Shown one piece after another: positions 6,451 through 7,917 of a stretch of 7,917 bases of DNA. This DNA is from Methanothrix sp. GTDB lineage: Archaea; Halobacteriota; Methanosarcinia; Methanotrichales; Methanotrichaceae. Position 1 is the stretch's first letter. Every line of letters begins with the position of its first letter. The position numbers and the translations under genes were made by a program. A model generated the notes under the pieces. The model did not search any database and was not told the origin of the DNA. It saw nothing but the letters and a program-made list of their open reading frames with translations. The stretch lies in NCBI GenBank assembly GCA_028688535.1, contig JAQTXY010000072.1:1-7917 (forward strand), read 5' to 3'.

Positions 6451-6639
6451 TAATAATAGATTATATATTGCTATTAAAAATAGGCAAGTACCTTCGGATG
6501 CTGCTTTCCTTAAAAGGAATGCCTTTGCGCCAAAATGCACTGATTTCAGATGGGTTCTTGCCATTCGCGATGCTGCGGGATCATTATTGTTTTCTCTGAA
6601 TGAAGCTGAAATTCTCTGCCCCAGCGCCCCCCACCAATC

Positions 6640-7086
6640 CTAAAGCCGGTTCTTCAGAGAAAGCAGATATAGCTGCATATTTTCGTCCCAGGCTCTTTCT
6701 GCAGCAAGGCCGCAAATCTCGAATAAAACGGCTTCCACAACCAGGTAGACCTGAGCCTTATCGCGAATGCATCCCAAGAGAGACTGCCGTCCTCGTCCCA
6801 TTGCGCAATGAATGTGCAGCTTCGGCCCCTCAACAGAAGGATAGATTGTGGCCATGCCGAATACCTCCCAGGCGCTCTCATAGGATTCAAAATTAGGCGT
6901 GGGAGGCACTACCGGCAGCTTTGGACCTGTCACTGCTCGGCCATCACGCAATGCTCCCAGAAAAAGGGCGGTGCAAGACTCGATCTTTTTCTCCCTCACA
7001 AACTTCTGCAGCGATTCTATGAGATCTTCGTCATGATCCATCCTCAGGACGAAGACGCGGCCCAGATTGCCCTCGGAATATTGCAT
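6640..7086 (-). CDS. PPC/DUF296 (PD1-like DNA-binding) domain protein
   Basis: From ATG 7086 this is a 148-residue protein filled by a single PPC (DUF296) domain, the usual size for archaeal members. The family forms trimers. It is linked to DNA binding in plants, but in prokaryotes its role is not established. Visible features are the N-terminal SEGNLGRVFVLRMDHDEDLI (4-23), the turn FLGALRDGRAVTGP (42-55), and the signature EGPKLHIHCAMG (86-97) with H91 and H93, the likely metal-binding pair, followed by GCIRD. A longer start at 7161 is possible but adds a poorly conserved-looking, Asn/Lys-rich extension overlapping the preceding gene; ATG 7086 leaves a 40-base gap instead. No strong ribosome binding site is seen, which may mean co-transcription with the genes upstream on this strand. 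I see no clear terminator after the stop. Confidence 0.82.
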   Translation of the reverse strand: MQYSEGNLGRVFVLRMDHDEDLIESLQKFVREKKIESCTALFLGALRDGRAVTGPKLPVVPPTPNFESYESAWEVFGMATIYPSVEGPKLHIHCAMGRGRQSLLGCIRDKAQVYLVVEAVLFEICGLAAERAWDENMQLYLLSLKNRL

Positions 7087-7126
7087 GCAAAGTGATTTGC
7101 TTATCCATTCATATCGTTTTCTATTA

Positions 7127-7516
7127 TTATTCTGATTTTGCCAGCAGATTTTCCAGCACACATCGCTTCCACTTACTGGTTATCGGCTTTGCGCACCTTC
7201 CCTCCAGGAGATAGACCTGACCGGGACGGGATTTTAAAAATTGTTTAATTTCATTGAGCGCCCCACTAGAAAGCTGAATCGTTCTATTCGCAGCAACATG
7301 AAGCAGTCCGGATCCTAGGTCCAAATCAGATACGCGAAGGTTGATCAGGCATTCCAGGTCAAGGCCGCTTTCTAAGAGAAGAATAATTATGATTCTATCC
7401 ATGCCCGATGCCAAATCGAGCATCCTTTTTTTCTCCGACTGGGAAAGTTCGCAGAGATCCTTCACAAGAGATAATTTCTGCTCAAGGAATATCAAGAGAT
7501 CGCAGCGACTTGCCAT
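7127..7516 (-). CDS. Integrase-like small protein lacking tyrosine-recombinase catalytic residues
   Basis: This 129-residue protein resembles the first half of a tyrosine-recombinase catalytic domain. LSQSEKKRMLDLASG (24-38) matches the opening helix. IIIILLLESGLDLECLINLR (42-61) followed by VSDLDLGSGLLHV matches the box I region, then RTIQLSSGALNEIKQFLKSR and a PITSKWKR segment. At D53 the family has its first catalytic Arg (GLR becomes GLD). The lysine hairpin is lost, and the protein stops before the HxxR box and Tyr nucleophile. It cannot be an active recombinase as seen. ATG 7516 overlaps the preceding receiver gene by 35 bp, with a GGTGG about 13 bases upstream. A second possible start is ATG 7423 with a well-placed GGAG (7433-7436), but that would cut the first helix. 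It may be a remnant of a mobile element or a repurposed DNA-binding or adaptor protein. Confidence 0.6.
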   Translation of the reverse strand: MASRCDLLIFLEQKLSLVKDLCELSQSEKKRMLDLASGMDRIIIILLLESGLDLECLINLRVSDLDLGSGLLHVAANRTIQLSSGALNEIKQFLKSRPGQVYLLEGRCAKPITSKWKRCVLENLLAKSE

Positions 7517-7917
7517 CTGTTGTTGCCAGCCACCTATCCAGCATTTCTGTCAGATCTCTTCGCAGGATTGGCTTGGCAATGAAATCATTCATTCCAGCTT
7601 GAATACACTTCTCACGATCTCCATGCATAGCGAGTGCTGTCATGGCAATGATGGGAATACACGGATTGAGTGCCTTTGATTCTGGCTGGCGGATTTTGCT
7701 CGTGGCCTCGTAACCGTCCATCTCGGGCATTTGGCAGTCCATCAGCACCAGGTCATAGGGAATGGTCTGCAGCGCATTGACGGCCTCCCTTCCATTGGCT
7801 ACAACATCCGATTGCAGCCCCATCTTGCCAAGCAACACCTGGGCCACTTTCTGGTTTACAGGATTATCTTCCGCTACCAGTATGCGTATTTTTCGTTTGA
7901 ATGATTGGGAAATTATT
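7482..7917 (-). CDS. Receiver domain, probably the C-terminus of a hybrid sensor histidine kinase (5' end off window)
   Basis: The minus-strand frame is open to the right edge, so the start lies outside; an apparent GTG start at 7847 is internal. About 144 residues are visible. A short basic linker (SFKRK) leads into RILVAEDNPVNQKVAQVLLG, the typical opening of a response-regulator receiver. Its key residues are all present: the acidic pair in AEDN, the phosphoacceptor Asp in LVLMDCQMPEMDG (codon 7737-7739), the conserved Thr in AMTALAM, and the Lys in FIAKPI. The domain should therefore accept phosphate. The NPVNQ and QMPEMDG forms and the basic linker are typical of receivers fused behind a histidine kinase, so a hybrid kinase is likely, though a free-standing regulator cannot be excluded. 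About 30 residues after the domain end without an output domain. The stop overlaps the integrase-like gene. Confidence 0.9.
   Translation of the reverse strand, partial: IISQSFKRKIRILVAEDNPVNQKVAQVLLGKMGLQSDVVANGREAVNALQTIPYDLVLMDCQMPEMDGYEATSKIRQPESKALNPCIPIIAMTALAMHGDREKCIQAGMNDFIAKPILRRDLTEMLDRWLATTDGKSLRSLDIP

Larger units (their letters stand above)
6158..6639. other. AT-rich intergenic region with palindrome, direct repeat and hairpins
   Basis: I find no convincing protein gene on either strand over these 482 bases. From the DUF1699 side it holds the ribosome binding site, promoter and palindrome; a 10-bp direct repeat (6303-6312 and 6344-6353); a more GC-rich island with two hairpins (6354-6433); a third hairpin (6468-6487); and an unremarkable stretch of average composition to the stop of the PPC gene. 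A short inverted repeat TTCCTT/AAGGAA near 6507-6520 has only a two-base loop. Confidence 0.65.

Noticed and set aside
6507..6520. TTCCTT/AAGGAA inverted repeat as a terminator
   Set aside because: The loop would be only two bases and no T-run follows on either strand.
7087..7161. Longer N-terminus for the PPC protein starting at 7161
   Set aside because: The extra 25 residues are Asn/Lys/Trp-rich, fall outside the domain and overlap the preceding gene; ATG 7086 sits just before the domain begins.
7127..7516. Evidence of an integrated element with attachment sites
   Set aside because: Despite the integrase-like fragment, I find no tRNA gene, flanking direct repeats or other phage or plasmid genes in the window.

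Overview
The window reads as chromosomal DNA of a methanogenic archaeon of the order Methanotrichales (Methanothrix, formerly Methanosaeta). This is an inference from gene content recalled without a database search. The supporting genes are an F420-dehydrogenase (FrhB/FpoF) subunit, an archaeal YchF/Ygr210-type GTPase with a TGS domain, a DUF1699 protein, an archaeal PPC/DUF296 protein, and a secreted repeat protein of a kind I associate with Methanothrix. Promoters look archaeal (TATA boxes, some with a BRE-like flank).

Layout. Bases 1-1013 (+) hold the 3' part of an F420-binding FrhB/FpoF-like iron-sulfur flavoprotein. It is followed after 26 bp by an intact YchF-like GTPase (1040-2215, +), probably in the same transcript, which ends at one or two hairpins. 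A gene-free stretch (2216-2568) carries those hairpins and then a TATA region for a secreted-protein gene. That gene is broken: it starts at 2569, shifts frame near 2907-2910, meets an in-frame TAA at 3077, and its reading frame then stays open to about 3517, so I call it a pseudogene. It converges on and slightly overlaps the end of a large M13 (neprilysin-like) zinc peptidase (3479-5584, -). A 15-bp tandem repeat sits at the junction.

Upstream of the peptidase on the minus strand are its TATA box, a hairpin/T-run terminator, and a DUF1699 gene (5750-6157, -). The DUF1699 promoter region has a perfect 16-bp palindrome at 6211-6226. Bases 6158-6639 hold no protein gene. They are AT-rich but contain the palindrome, a 10-bp direct repeat, and three hairpins in a more GC-rich island that could be a small RNA.

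The right end is a minus-strand series: the C-terminal receiver domain of a (probably hybrid) sensor kinase running off the window, a short protein resembling the first part of a tyrosine-recombinase catalytic domain but lacking its catalytic residues, and a PPC/DUF296 protein. The three are close enough to be co-transcribed.

The window shows no rRNA, tRNA, CRISPR array or complete mobile element that I can support. The most unusual items are the integrase-like gene without catalytic residues next to a receiver domain, the palindromic operator candidate at DUF1699, the structured island at 6354-6450, and the doubly broken secreted-protein gene.
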